A stretch of 64,000 nt of DNA, from NCBI RefSeq assembly GCF_001941965.1, contig NZ_MKZO01000067.1, positions 62,001 to 126,000 of the forward strand, given 5' to 3'. The translations under genes were made by a program, and so were the position numbers. Positions within the stretch are counted from its first letter, which is position 1, and the number at the start of each line of letters is the position of its first letter. Origin of the DNA: Pseudomonas putida. GTDB lineage: Bacteria > Pseudomonadota > Gammaproteobacteria > Pseudomonadales > Pseudomonadaceae. Positions 43,178-52,312 of the stretch are shown here, one piece after another. The notes below the pieces were generated by a model. The model saw only the letters and a program-made list of their open reading frames with translations. It did no database searches and was not told the origin of the DNA.

Positions 43178-44248
43178 CTAAAGCAGCGGCGCCACCGCCG
43201 GTTCCCGCCTTGGCCAGGCATCCAGCACGGCCTTGAACAGCGTCGCCAGCGGAATGGCGAAGAAGATCCCCCAGAAGCCCCACAGCCCGCCGAACAGCAG
43301 CACCGCGCAGATGATCGCCACCGGGTGCAGGCTGACCGCCTCCGAGAACAGCAGCGGCACCAGCACGTTGCCATCCAGCGCCTGGATGATCGCGTAGACC
43401 GCCATCAGATAGATGAACTGATCACCCCAGCCCCACTGGAACAGGGCAATCAGGGTCACCGGCACCGTCACCACCACCGCGCCCACATAGGGCACCACCA
43501 CCGACAGCCCCACCAGCAGCGCCAGCAGTGCCGCGTAGTTCAGGCCGAGGGCGACGAAGGCGATGTAGGTGGCCACGCCGCAGATCAGGATCTCGATACC
43601 CTTGCCGCGAATGTAGTTGGCGATCTGCCGGTTCATTTCCTCGGCGACCCGGGTCATCAGCGCACGCTCCTGCGGGAGGTAGCTGACAACCCAGCGGGCG
43701 ATGGTCTCGCGGTCCTTGAGGAAGAAGAACACCAGGATCGGCACCAGCACCAGGTAGATCATGATGTTGACCAGCAGCGGCAGGCTGGACAGCGAGAAGG
43801 TCAGCGCCCACTGGCCGAACTTGCCGATCTCGCCGCGCATGGCCTCGATCGCCTGCAGCACCTGGTCATCGGACACCAGATGCGGATAGCGCTCAGGCAG
43901 CAACAGCAACAGCGACTGCCATTTGCCGAGCATTCCCGGCAGTTCGTTGAACAGGGTGATCAACTGGTGCCAGAGCAACGGCACCAGCACCAGCAGGAAT
44001 ACCCCCAGCGCCCCCATGAACAGCGTGAAGACCAGGGCCACCGCGACCTTGCTCGGCACCTTGAAGCGCTCCAGGGCGTTGACCAGGCCCTGCATCAGGA
44101 ACGCCAGGACCATCCCCGCCAGCACCGGCGCGAGCATGCCGCCGAGGGTCAGGACCGCGGTGAAACCGAGAAACAGCAGAACCGCCAGCACCACCGCTTC
44201 CTCGTCGGAGAAATAACGGTGCAGCCAGCTGCGAAGCACTTTGAACAT
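43178..44248 (-). CDS. AI-2E/PerM family transporter
   Basis: A 356-residue inner-membrane protein with about eight hydrophobic segments, matching the PerM/AI-2E exporter family (GMLAPVLAGMVLAFLMQGLVNALERFKVP; LLVGLSVVVPYVGAVVVTVPVTLIAL; DGNVLVPLLFSEAVSLHPVAIICAVLLFGGLWGFWG). The name reflects homology; substrates are usually unknown. It follows the TusA-like gene by 9 bases. Confidence 0.88.
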   Translation of the reverse strand: MFKVLRSWLHRYFSDEEAVVLAVLLFLGFTAVLTLGGMLAPVLAGMVLAFLMQGLVNALERFKVPSKVAVALVFTLFMGALGVFLLVLVPLLWHQLITLFNELPGMLGKWQSLLLLLPERYPHLVSDDQVLQAIEAMRGEIGKFGQWALTFSLSSLPLLVNIMIYLVLVPILVFFFLKDRETIARWVVSYLPQERALMTRVAEEMNRQIANYIRGKGIEILICGVATYIAFVALGLNYAALLALLVGLSVVVPYVGAVVVTVPVTLIALFQWGWGDQFIYLMAVYAIIQALDGNVLVPLLFSEAVSLHPVAIICAVLLFGGLWGFWGIFFAIPLATLFKAVLDAWPRREPAVAPLL

Positions 44249-44257
44249 CGGAGGGAC

Positions 44258-44497
44258 TCAGGCCTTTTTCAGCCAGTAGGTGTAGGTGCCGCCTTCGGCG
44301 GTTTCGTGAAGCAGGGTATGACCGGCCAGCTTGGCGAAAGTGCGGAAGTCGCGCTGCGAGCCGCCATCAGTGGCGATGACCTTGAGCACCGCACCGGAAG
44401 CCAGGCGGTTGAGTTCCATCTTCGCCTTGAGCAACGGCAGCGGGCAGTTAAGGCCGCTGGCGTCCAGTTCGGCGTCGGGATTGGGGATGGTGGTCAT
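44258..44497 (-). CDS. TusA/SirA-like sulfur carrier
   Basis: A 79-residue protein with the TusA pattern ELDASGLNCPLPLLKAKMEL, where the single Cys carries sulfur, and the GGSQRDFRTFAKLAGHTLL second half. TusA-like proteins move sulfur to tRNA modification or other acceptors. I start at the ATG at 44497; the upstream frame is not conserved and overlaps the divergent M48 gene region. The next gene on the strand is the AI-2E transporter. Confidence 0.88.
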   Translation of the reverse strand: MTTIPNPDAELDASGLNCPLPLLKAKMELNRLASGAVLKVIATDGGSQRDFRTFAKLAGHTLLHETAEGGTYTYWLKKA

Positions 44498-44631
44498 TGC
44501 TGCACTCCAGAAAAGCGGGTGGCCGGGTCGGCACAGGTCAGGCGAGCCGGCAAGCCTCGCAGAATTGCGCCACTGGTCGCAACCGTGCGAGGCGGCTACA
44601 GTAAGGCTTTTTGTCGACCAGAGCTCCGTGC

Positions 44632-46065
44632 ATGACATTTCTGCGCCCTACCCTGCTGACACTGGCCTGCCTGCTGGCGCTTCCAAGCCATGCCGACGAC
44701 CTGCCGTCACTCGGCGACGCCAGCTCGGCCATTGTCTCGCCGCAACAGGAACACCAGCTCGGCCGTGCCTGGCTGAGCCTGCTGCGCGGCAATGTCAGCC
44801 AGCTGTCCGACCCCCAGCTCAAGGATTATGTCGAAACCAGCGTCTACAAGCTTGCCGAAACCAGCCAGCTGCAGGACCGTCGCCTGGAATTCATCCTGAT
44901 CAACAGCCCGGAACTCAACGCCTTCGCCGCCCCCGGCGGGATCGTCGGGGTCAACGGCGGCCTGTTCCTCAATGCCCAGACCGAGGGTGAATACGCCTCG
45001 GTGCTCGCCCACGAACTCGCGCACTTGTCGCAACGCCACTTCGCCCGTGGCGTCGAAGCCCAGCAGCGCATGCAGTTGCCGATGATGGCGGCCTTGCTCG
45101 CTGGCATCGTGGTCGCCGCCTCTGGCGCGGGCGATGCCGGTATCGCCGCCATCGCGGGGACCCAGGCCGCCGCCATCCAGGAACAGCGCCGCTTCTCCCG
45201 GCAGAACGAGCAGGAAGCCGACCGTATCGGCATCCTCAACCTGGAAAAGGCCGGCTACGACCCGCGCAACATGCCGACCATGTTCGAACGCCTGATGCGC
45301 CAGTATCGCTTCGACGCCAAGCCGCCAGAGTTCCTCCTCACTCACCCGGTTACCGAAAACCGTATCGCCGACACCCGCAACCGGGCGGAACAGGCGCCGG
45401 CGGGCGGGATCGAGGACAGTGCGCGCTACCAGTTGATGCGTGCGCGTGTGCAGTTGTTCTATGAGGGCACGCCAGGTCTGGCGGCCAAACGTTTCCGGGC
45501 GCAACTGGACGAGAACCCGAAACTCGACGCGGCGCGCTATGGCCTGGCCCTGGCGCAGATCAAGGGCGGCCAGCTCAACGAAGCACGGGAGAACCTCAAG
45601 CCCCTGCTGGCCAAGGCGCCCAACGACATCACCTACAACCTGACCCAGATTGACCTGGAGATCACCAACAACCGCCTTGCCGATGCCCAGCAACGGGTGG
45701 ATCGCATGCGCCAGCTGTATCCGGGCAACTATCCGTTGAAACAGGTGGCGGCGGACCTGCTGCTCAAGCAGGGCAAGCCGGCCGAGGCGGAGAAGGCGCT
45801 GGAAGCGCTGGTCAAGGAGCGCGGGGACGACCCGGATGTCTGGTATGACCTGGCCGAAGCTCGCGGATTGTCCGGCAATACCATCGGCCTGCACCAGGCC
45901 CGGGCCGAGTTCTTCGCGTTGACGGGGGATTTCGACCAGGCGATCCAGCAGCTGGACTACGCCAAGCGGCGGGCCGGCACCAACTTCCAGCTGGCCTCGC
46001 GGATCGATGCGCGGCAGCGGGACATGCTGGAGCAGCAGCGGATGGTCAAGGACATGATGCGCTGA
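44632..46065 (+). CDS. M48 metalloprotease with TPR repeats (BepA-like)
   Basis: A 477-residue exported protease: signal peptide MTFLRPTLLTLACLLALPSHA, zinc site H127-E-L-A-H131, and a downstream Glu in RQNEQEADRIG. TPR-like helices follow in the C-terminal 200 residues. BepA-type enzymes degrade or assemble outer-membrane proteins such as LptD in the periplasm. The ATG at 44632 puts the signal peptide at the start; a codon seven residues upstream is less good. Confidence 0.9.
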   Translation: MTFLRPTLLTLACLLALPSHADDLPSLGDASSAIVSPQQEHQLGRAWLSLLRGNVSQLSDPQLKDYVETSVYKLAETSQLQDRRLEFILINSPELNAFAAPGGIVGVNGGLFLNAQTEGEYASVLAHELAHLSQRHFARGVEAQQRMQLPMMAALLAGIVVAASGAGDAGIAAIAGTQAAAIQEQRRFSRQNEQEADRIGILNLEKAGYDPRNMPTMFERLMRQYRFDAKPPEFLLTHPVTENRIADTRNRAEQAPAGGIEDSARYQLMRARVQLFYEGTPGLAAKRFRAQLDENPKLDAARYGLALAQIKGGQLNEARENLKPLLAKAPNDITYNLTQIDLEITNNRLADAQQRVDRMRQLYPGNYPLKQVAADLLLKQGKPAEAEKALEALVKERGDDPDVWYDLAEARGLSGNTIGLHQARAEFFALTGDFDQAIQQLDYAKRRAGTNFQLASRIDARQRDMLEQQRMVKDMMR

Positions 46066-46070
46066 TCTTC

Positions 46071-46156
46071 AGGGCCTCATCGCTGGCAAGCCAGCTCCCA
46101 CAGGTACTGCATGCACCGTACCTGTGGGAGCTGGCTTGCCAGCGATGGGAGCCCCT
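46071..46156. repeat. REP-type inverted repeat
   Basis: Arms AGGGCCTCATCGCTGGCAAG... and a second arm ending CCAGCGATGGGAGCCCCT are separated by 14 or so bases. It lies between convergent genes. Confidence 0.88.
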
Positions 46157-46162
46157 CGAATC

Positions 46163-47221
46163 TTAAGCGTTACCAGAGAGCTTCAACCGCGCCGCCGCAG
46201 TGAAATCCAGCATTCGCTGCAACGGCCGGATCGCCTGTGGAACCAGGGCCGGCTCGACGAAGATCTCGTTGGTGCCTTCACGCAGGCACTGCAGGGTGCG
46301 CTCCAGGGTGTTCATCGCCATCCACGGGCAATGGGCACAGCTGCGGCAGGTCGCACCGTTGCCCGCCGTCGGCGCTTCGATGAACTCCTTGTCCGGGCAC
46401 AGCTGCTGCATCTTGTAGAAGATGCCGCGATCAGTGGCGACAACGAAACGCTTGTTCGGCATGCGCTGCGCCGCCGCAATCAACTGGCTGGTGGAACCCA
46501 CCGCATCGGCCAGTTCGATCACCGCTTCCGGCGATTCCGGATGCACGAGGATCGCGGCATCCGGGTACAGCGCCTTGATATCGGCCAGTTGCCGCGACTT
46601 GAACTCTTCGTGAACGATGCAGGCACCGTCCCACATCAGCATGTCGGCGCCGGTCTGCTTCTGGATGTAACGCCCCAGGTGCTGGTCCGGGCCCCAGATG
46701 AAGGTCTCGCCGTTGTCCATCAGGCTTTCGACGATCTCCAGCGCGCAGCTCGAGGTCACCACCCAGTCGGCACGGGCCTTCACCGCCGCCGAGGTGTTGG
46801 CGTAGACCACCACGGTACGCTCCGGATGCTGGTCGCAGAAGGCCGAGAACTCGTCCACCGGGCAGCCCAGGTCGAGGGAGCAGGTCGCTTCCAGGGTCGG
46901 CATCAGGATGCGTTTTTCCGGGGTGAGGATCTTCGCCGTCTCGCCCATGAAGCGCACGCCGGCCACCAGCACGGTCTTGGCCGGGTGGTTCTTGCCGAAG
47001 CGGGCCATCTCCAGGGAGTCGGCCACGCAACCACCGGTTTCCTCGGCCAGGGCCTGGATCACCGGGTCGCAATAGTAATGGGCGACCAGCACCGCATCCT
47101 GCGCCTTGAGCTCGGCGGCGATGGCGGCACGGTAGTCGGCCTCCTGTTCAGGAGTGAGGGGCTTGGGCTGCTTGGCGTCCAGGTGGGCCTGGACCAGAAG
47201 GCGTTCGGAAATCTGCGTCAT
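46163..47221 (-). CDS. nadA: Quinolinate synthase A
   Basis: A 352-residue [4Fe-4S] enzyme of NAD synthesis, condensing iminoaspartate with DHAP. Features include VLVAHYYCDPVIQALAEETGGCVADSLEMARFG, the cluster cysteines in MPTLEATCSLDLGCP, VTSSCALEIVE and GATCRSCAHCPWMAMNTLE. The ATG at 47221 gives the usual length; an upstream codon would add 20 unconserved residues. Convergent with the M48 gene. Confidence 0.95.
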   Translation of the reverse strand: MTQISERLLVQAHLDAKQPKPLTPEQEADYRAAIAAELKAQDAVLVAHYYCDPVIQALAEETGGCVADSLEMARFGKNHPAKTVLVAGVRFMGETAKILTPEKRILMPTLEATCSLDLGCPVDEFSAFCDQHPERTVVVYANTSAAVKARADWVVTSSCALEIVESLMDNGETFIWGPDQHLGRYIQKQTGADMLMWDGACIVHEEFKSRQLADIKALYPDAAILVHPESPEAVIELADAVGSTSQLIAAAQRMPNKRFVVATDRGIFYKMQQLCPDKEFIEAPTAGNGATCRSCAHCPWMAMNTLERTLQCLREGTNEIFVEPALVPQAIRPLQRMLDFTAAARLKLSGNA

Positions 47222-47441
47222 GTTCGCAAGACCTGCAGGCGCTGATGCGCGTAAGTCGAGAGTATCATCGGGCACGGACAAATCGGGTAACAGCTTGACT
47301 GTTGCACGGGCGGCAAAGTCCGCTGCGACCTCGGTTTTATGAGTGGCCGAAGGCTACAGACAATCGGATGAATTCTAAAGAGTTTTTTACCCCGCCAGGC
47401 GGGTGGGCGACGCTCGACACATCGCCCGCCAGCCCAGGTGG

Positions 47442-48905
47442 TTACTGTGCGGCGCCGGTGATTCCGGCAGTACGCTGCTGGACCAGGGCAGCGAACTGAT
47501 CGGCGGTCATCTTCTGGCCGTTGAAGTCCACCTGGCCGTCGGCGTACTTCAACTGTACGAGGACGTCGTCGCCCTTGACCGTCGCCAGCTGGCTTTGCGC
47601 GGCGATCATCCCGACCATCTCGCCGGAAGCCGAGGCCTGGCGGACCTGCTCGGCGTCCAGCCCTTCGAGTTTGGCGCGCAGGGCCGCCAGGTCACCGACC
47701 ATCGGCTTGGAGATCTTCAGGTTGGTCTGCAGCGCCTTCACCGACTGGGCGAAGGCCTGCTCCAGCGGGATACCTTCCAGCCCCTTGCCGGACAGGTCCA
47801 GATCGAGGTCGAAGCGGCTTTCGCCGTTGGCCGTCTTGAATGACAGCTCCTGCAAGGTCACCCGCGGACCGCCCTCCAGCAGCTTCAGCAACGGCGCCTG
47901 CAACTGCGGATCGTCCAGCATCATCGCGCCAGCATCCGGAGTCATGCCCAGGGCCATGCCTTGCAGTTGCGGCAGGTTCTGCTCATACCAGTTCACCAAA
48001 CTGCCGACCGCTTCCGGGTTCAGCCGCTCCACGCTCCAGGCGAAGCGGGCGCTGCCGATGGGATTACCGGAAAAACTGATGTCCGCCAGGCTGGCCTGCT
48101 GCTTCAGCGACAGGCCCGCCTCCTCGATGCGATAGACATCGCGCTGCTCGAACTTGCCGAAGTGCAGCGACTGCTCGTTGCCGAACGACAGATTGCTTTC
48201 TGCGACATCCAGGTTCATCGAGCCGACGAAATAGCCGTAGTCACTCATGGTGAAGTCGGTGGACAGGGCAACACCCTTGAACGTCACATTCACCGGGGCT
48301 TCGCCAGCGGTCAGCAATGCTACCCGGCCCAGATCGCCCTGCAGGCGCAGGCCATCGCCTTTCAGCGACGACTCCAGGTTCAGGGTCAGGCCAGAGAACG
48401 ACAGCGAGGTGCCATCCTCATCGCTGGACTCGAACGGCTCGACCCGCAGTTCATTGTGCAACGCACCGCCGTAGCCAACGCTCATGCTGCCTTGCAGCGG
48501 GGCCTTGTCGCCGGTCAGGCCGAACCACGAGGCGGTGTTATCGGTCTTGAGCAGCGCGTAGTTGCTTGCCGCCATGACCGGCGCCAGTTGCAGGCGCTTG
48601 ACCCGCGACCAGGGGAACGGGCCGTGCTCCAGATGATCGCTGAACTCCAGCTGGATCGGCTCGACGTCGTTACCGGCGAGGGTCAGGCGGTAGCGCACTT
48701 CGCTGCTGAACACCCCGGATTCCAGGGACAGCAGCTCGACCTTGCCGCTGCCACTGCCGCTCAAGGCCGCCGCCAGTTGCCGGTTGGACTGCGCCAGCGA
48801 GGATTCGAGCACCTCGGGCAACTGCTTGCCGGTGTACCACGCGATCGAGGTGCAGGCCGCACCTACTACAACCAGCCCGCCAATAACTACCAGTGCTTTC
48901 TTCAT
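47442..48905 (-). CDS. YdgA/DUF945 family protein
   Basis: A 487-residue protein with an N-terminal membrane segment (MKKALVVIGGLVVVGAACTSIAWYTG) and a long beta-rich periplasmic part. Family marks are AWYTGKQLPEVLESSLAQSNRQLA and VELLSLESGVFSSEVRYRLTLAG. DUF945 function is unknown. A truncated paralogue is just upstream (49093-49353). The same segments appear in both, showing tandem duplication followed by loss. Confidence 0.85.
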   Translation of the reverse strand: MKKALVVIGGLVVVGAACTSIAWYTGKQLPEVLESSLAQSNRQLAAALSGSGSGKVELLSLESGVFSSEVRYRLTLAGNDVEPIQLEFSDHLEHGPFPWSRVKRLQLAPVMAASNYALLKTDNTASWFGLTGDKAPLQGSMSVGYGGALHNELRVEPFESSDEDGTSLSFSGLTLNLESSLKGDGLRLQGDLGRVALLTAGEAPVNVTFKGVALSTDFTMSDYGYFVGSMNLDVAESNLSFGNEQSLHFGKFEQRDVYRIEEAGLSLKQQASLADISFSGNPIGSARFAWSVERLNPEAVGSLVNWYEQNLPQLQGMALGMTPDAGAMMLDDPQLQAPLLKLLEGGPRVTLQELSFKTANGESRFDLDLDLSGKGLEGIPLEQAFAQSVKALQTNLKISKPMVGDLAALRAKLEGLDAEQVRQASASGEMVGMIAAQSQLATVKGDDVLVQLKYADGQVDFNGQKMTADQFAALVQQRTAGITGAAQ

Positions 48906-49092
48906 GAAGTGTTCCAGTTGCGTTCCTTGAGTAGAGAAGGCCCGGACTTAAGTGGTCGGGCCTTCGGAGGGCGAGAGTAACATTAGTGAAAGATGATTCC
49001 CCCGAACTAGGTGAAACTAATGAACCGATTTACGCCCGAGTATCCTGAGGAGTTCATCCAGGGGTAGTGTTCTACCATTCAACTCCGCCTCA

Positions 49093-49353
49093 TCAGGCGG
49101 CGTCACACGCAAGTTCATCTGGATCTCGTTGCTCGAGCGTCAGACGATAACGCGCATCGGCACCGAACGTCCGGGCATCGAGAGAAAGCAGCTCGATTCT
49201 GGCCTTGCCTTCAAATCCAAGCGCCACCTTCAACTGCTGGTTAACCTGAACGAGCACGGCGTCCAGCCGTTGCGGCAACATTTTCCCCGTGTACCAAGCG
49301 GCTAGAACGCCAAGCGAAACAAGCACGCCGAGCGCTATCAGTATTTTTTTCAT
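49093..49353 (-). pseudogene. Truncated DUF945 paralogue
   Basis: An 86-residue frame starting MKKILIALGVLVSLGVLAAWYTGKMLPQRLDAVL, clearly the start of a DUF945 protein, ending at LTLEQRDPDELACDAA. It matches only the first fifth of the intact neighbour (AWYTGK, VELLSL/IELLSL, YRLTL). The last residues do not resemble the family, so the rest was deleted or a rearrangement occurred. It may still be translated. Confidence 0.75.
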
Positions 49354-49656
49354 TACGTGGGTCCAGCGGCAGGAAAGGTCACCCGGAAATCTCTCCAAAG
49401 CATTTCAAACGGGACGTTATCACCACGCCGGGGTTCGAATCGGTCAGGAAAGAGCGACTGAAGAGAAGGAAAGATCGTCGCCTGTCGTGGCCTTATTCCG
49501 AGAACCGCACTGCCTTCCAAACACTCGAACAAAAGACAATCCGGCAAACGCCAGTCGGCCCCTCACGAAACTGTCATCGGACACTGCCATGGTTCTGCGC
49601 ATCGCTCCGCCCTGTGCGGCGGGAGGAACAGCATCGCGCTGAAAAGGGAGCCTCTT
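49354..49656. other. Intergenic region upstream of the UDP-glucose dehydrogenase gene
   Basis: No coding feature I can support. It must hold the promoters for the divergent udp-glucose dehydrogenase and the truncated gene. GGGAGCC lies just before the dehydrogenase ATG. I saw no clear sigma-70 pair or strong hairpin. Confidence 0.4.
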
Positions 49657-51012
49657 ATGAAAGTTGCAGTGTTCGGTACCGGTTACGTGGGCCTGACCCT
49701 CGCTGCCTGCCTCGCCGAGGTTGGCCATGCGGTGTGCTGCGTGGACGTCGATGCCCATCGCGTGGCGAGCCTGTCCGAAGGCCATTGCCCGATCTTCGAG
49801 CCCGGCCTGCCGGAACTGCTGAAGAACGGCCTGACCAGCGCGCGCCTGAAGTTCACCCTCGACGCCGCCCGAGCCATCGATACCGCAACGGTGATTTTCA
49901 TTGCCGTCGGCACCCCTTCGCTCCCCGACGGCAGCGCCGACCTGCGCCAGGTCTTTGCCGTGACCGACAGCATCGCCCGCCACGCCCGGGGCGAAAAGGT
50001 GGTGGTCAACAAGTCCACCTCGCCGGTGGGCACCGTGGATGCGATCAAGGCCCGCCTTGCCAGCCACGATGCCAGCACCGCGCAGCGCCTGGACGTGGTG
50101 AGCAACCCGGAATTCCTCAAGGAAGGCTCGGCGGTACTGGACTGCATGCGCCCCGACCGCATCCTGATCGGTGGCGCCAGCCCGACGACCCTGAACCTGC
50201 TGCGCGAGCTGTTCGCCCCCTTCAGCCGTAACCATGACAAGTTCATCAGCATGGACGCACGTAGCGCCGAGCTGGCCAAGTACGCGGCCAACTGCATGCT
50301 GGCGACCAAGATCTCGTTCATGAACGAAATGGCCAACCTGGCCGAACACACCGGTGCGGATATCGAGGCGGTGCGCCGCGGCATCGGCTCCGACCCGCGC
50401 ATCGGCTACGACTTCATCTACGCCGGCTGCGGCTTTGGCGGTTCGTGCTTCCCCAAGGACCTCTCGGCCCTGCAACGCATCGCCGAGCAATACGATTACC
50501 AGCCGCGCCTGCTCCAGGCCGTGGATGCGGTAAACCAGCGGCAGAAGCATCGCCTGTTCGAGAAAATCCTCGATCACTACGACGGCGACCTGGCCGGCAA
50601 GACCTTCGCCCTCTGGGGCCTGGCATTCAAGCCCAACACCGATGATATGCGCGAGGCCTCGAGCCAGGTCCTGCTGCGTTCGCTGTGGCAGGCCGGGGCG
50701 AAAGTCCAGGCGTTCGATCCCCAGGCACGCGCCGAGGCACGCCGCCTGTTCGGCGAGCGCGACGATTTGCAACTGATGGACAGGAAGGAAGACACCCTGG
50801 CCGGCGCCCATGCCCTGGTGATCGTCACCGAATGGCAGGATTTCAGGGTGCTGGACAGCGGGATGGTCAGGCAGCGCCTGCTCGATGGCACGGTGTTCGA
50901 TGGCCGCAACCTGTTCGAGCCGGCGCAGATGGCCGAGGCAGGACTGGCCTACTACAGCATCGGCCGGCCTGATGCCGGAACGCGCCCAGGCGCTCCGGCG
51001 GTGCAGGCATAA
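49657..51012 (+). CDS. UDP-glucose 6-dehydrogenase
   Basis: A 451-residue enzyme that oxidises UDP-glucose to UDP-glucuronate in two NAD-linked steps. VAVFGTGYVGLTLAACLAEVGH is the nucleotide loop, VSNPEFLKEGSAV and IGSDPRIGYDFIYAGCGFGGSCFPKDL contain the catalytic residues (Cys in GSCFPKD). The product feeds polysaccharide or lipid A sugar synthesis. It stands alone, so the target polymer is not indicated. Confidence 0.94.
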   Translation: MKVAVFGTGYVGLTLAACLAEVGHAVCCVDVDAHRVASLSEGHCPIFEPGLPELLKNGLTSARLKFTLDAARAIDTATVIFIAVGTPSLPDGSADLRQVFAVTDSIARHARGEKVVVNKSTSPVGTVDAIKARLASHDASTAQRLDVVSNPEFLKEGSAVLDCMRPDRILIGGASPTTLNLLRELFAPFSRNHDKFISMDARSAELAKYAANCMLATKISFMNEMANLAEHTGADIEAVRRGIGSDPRIGYDFIYAGCGFGGSCFPKDLSALQRIAEQYDYQPRLLQAVDAVNQRQKHRLFEKILDHYDGDLAGKTFALWGLAFKPNTDDMREASSQVLLRSLWQAGAKVQAFDPQARAEARRLFGERDDLQLMDRKEDTLAGAHALVIVTEWQDFRVLDSGMVRQRLLDGTVFDGRNLFEPAQMAEAGLAYYSIGRPDAGTRPGAPAVQA

Positions 51013-51021
51013 GGCAGCGCC

Positions 51022-51891
51022 TTACTCGTTGACGTCCATGAACTCACGGGCCCAGACGATGTAGTCGTTCGGCTGGGTGTAGGTGTGGGTCAGCTCGGTC
51101 GCGCTCAGGTCCGAGGCGGCGCTGGTGATCCGGCGCTGTTCGCGCAGGCAGTCGTAGGTGGCCTTGATCGCGGCGAAGTAGGCGCCATGGCCATCGACGG
51201 CGATACGCACACCGAGTTGCGCCAGGCGCGCATCGTCGTGCAGTTGCGGGTTACCGTAGGTGACCAGCATCAGCGGTACGGTGAGGTGGCGGGCGATCTC
51301 TTCAAGATGCTCGAAATCACGTACACCGACCATGCAGATGCCATCGGCGCCAGCATTCTGGTACGCCACGGCGCGAGCGATGACTTCCTCGGTCGGAATG
51401 GCGGCGGCGTTGGTCCGGGCGATGATCACCAGCTCCGGGTCGACACGGGCTTCAAGCGCCGCACGAACCTTGCCGACACCTTCGGCGATGCTGATCAGGT
51501 CAGTGGACTTGCGGCCGAACTGGGCCGGCAGCAGGGTGTCCTCGATGGTCAGGGCAGAAACCCCGGCGCGTTCCAGTTCGATCACCGTGCGCATCACGTT
51601 CAGGGCGTTACCGTAGCCATGGTCGGCATCGGCAATGAATGGCAACTGGGCGACACGTCCGATACGGGTCGCCTGCTCGGCGAACTCGCTCAGGGTGATC
51701 AGGGCAAAATCCGGTGCTGCAAGTACCTGTAGCGACGCCACCGAGCCCCCGAGGATACCCACCTCGAAACCGAGGTCGGCGGCAATACGCGCGGACATCG
51801 GGTCGAACACCGAGGCGGTGTGGTAACAGTTGGGGGACGCAAGGAGTTTACGAAACGCACGGCGCAGTTCTTGGTGGGACGCTTTAGGCAT
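51022..51891 (-). CDS. Isocitrate lyase/PEP mutase superfamily, oxaloacetate decarboxylase-type
   Basis: A 289-residue TIM-barrel lyase: FDPMSARIAADLGFEVGILGGSVASLQVLAAPDFALITL, DADHGYGNALNVMRTV (metal-binding acidic loop), IEDTLLPAQFG. It closely matches the Pseudomonas PA4872-type oxaloacetate decarboxylase as I recall it. The ATG at 51891 (MPKASHQELR) fits that start; the longer frame has no support. Confidence 0.88.
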   Translation of the reverse strand: MPKASHQELRRAFRKLLASPNCYHTASVFDPMSARIAADLGFEVGILGGSVASLQVLAAPDFALITLSEFAEQATRIGRVAQLPFIADADHGYGNALNVMRTVIELERAGVSALTIEDTLLPAQFGRKSTDLISIAEGVGKVRAALEARVDPELVIIARTNAAAIPTEEVIARAVAYQNAGADGICMVGVRDFEHLEEIARHLTVPLMLVTYGNPQLHDDARLAQLGVRIAVDGHGAYFAAIKATYDCLREQRRITSAASDLSATELTHTYTQPNDYIVWAREFMDVNE

Positions 51892-52312
51892 GATCAATCC
51901 ACTTATCTCGACTTCATTCTGCCCGGCAACATACCACTGCTTGATGTCGCTCTGACAGCAGGAAAGGTCTTTGTCCGACAAATTGACGAAACGTTTCATC
52001 TCCCGGGATTGAGGGGCTGCGCTGGAACAGGGGATTCCCCGAGCGGGACGGAGAGAAGTAAGAAGCGGGAAAATCGGCGCTGCGCAACGAGGAAATTTTC
52101 CAGTCTTTCATCAAAAAATCGCGAAATGAGTATGAACTGTGCATGGGTTTCTCCATCAACACTGACTCAGGCCAATCCTGAGAAAGCCATCAGGGATTAG
52201 CGTATTGGATCCATTTGCACACTCAGTGATTCCCCTAGCCATTAAGCGTAGCTTTTGTGCGGCTATGGCATAATGAAATCATTCCGCACCTCCAGATAAC
52301 GAGCCGTGACTT
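51892..52312. other. Intergenic region upstream of the response-regulator gene
   Basis: About 420 bases without a gene I can support. It is AT-richer from 52080, as expected for promoters of divergent genes. A minus-strand frame of 82 codons is present but has no family resemblance, so I do not call it. Confidence 0.4.

Noticed and set aside
49020..49067. A 15-codon ORF (MNRFTPEYPEEFIQG) that recalls the start of IS3-type transposase OrfA proteins
   Set aside because: Too short to support; no inverted repeats or further transposase sequence nearby. It could be a remnant linked to the DUF945 truncation but this cannot be shown.
51914..52162. An 82-codon minus-strand frame upstream of the oxaloacetate decarboxylase-type gene
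   Set aside because: No family resemblance, weak start, and composition like noncoding DNA.
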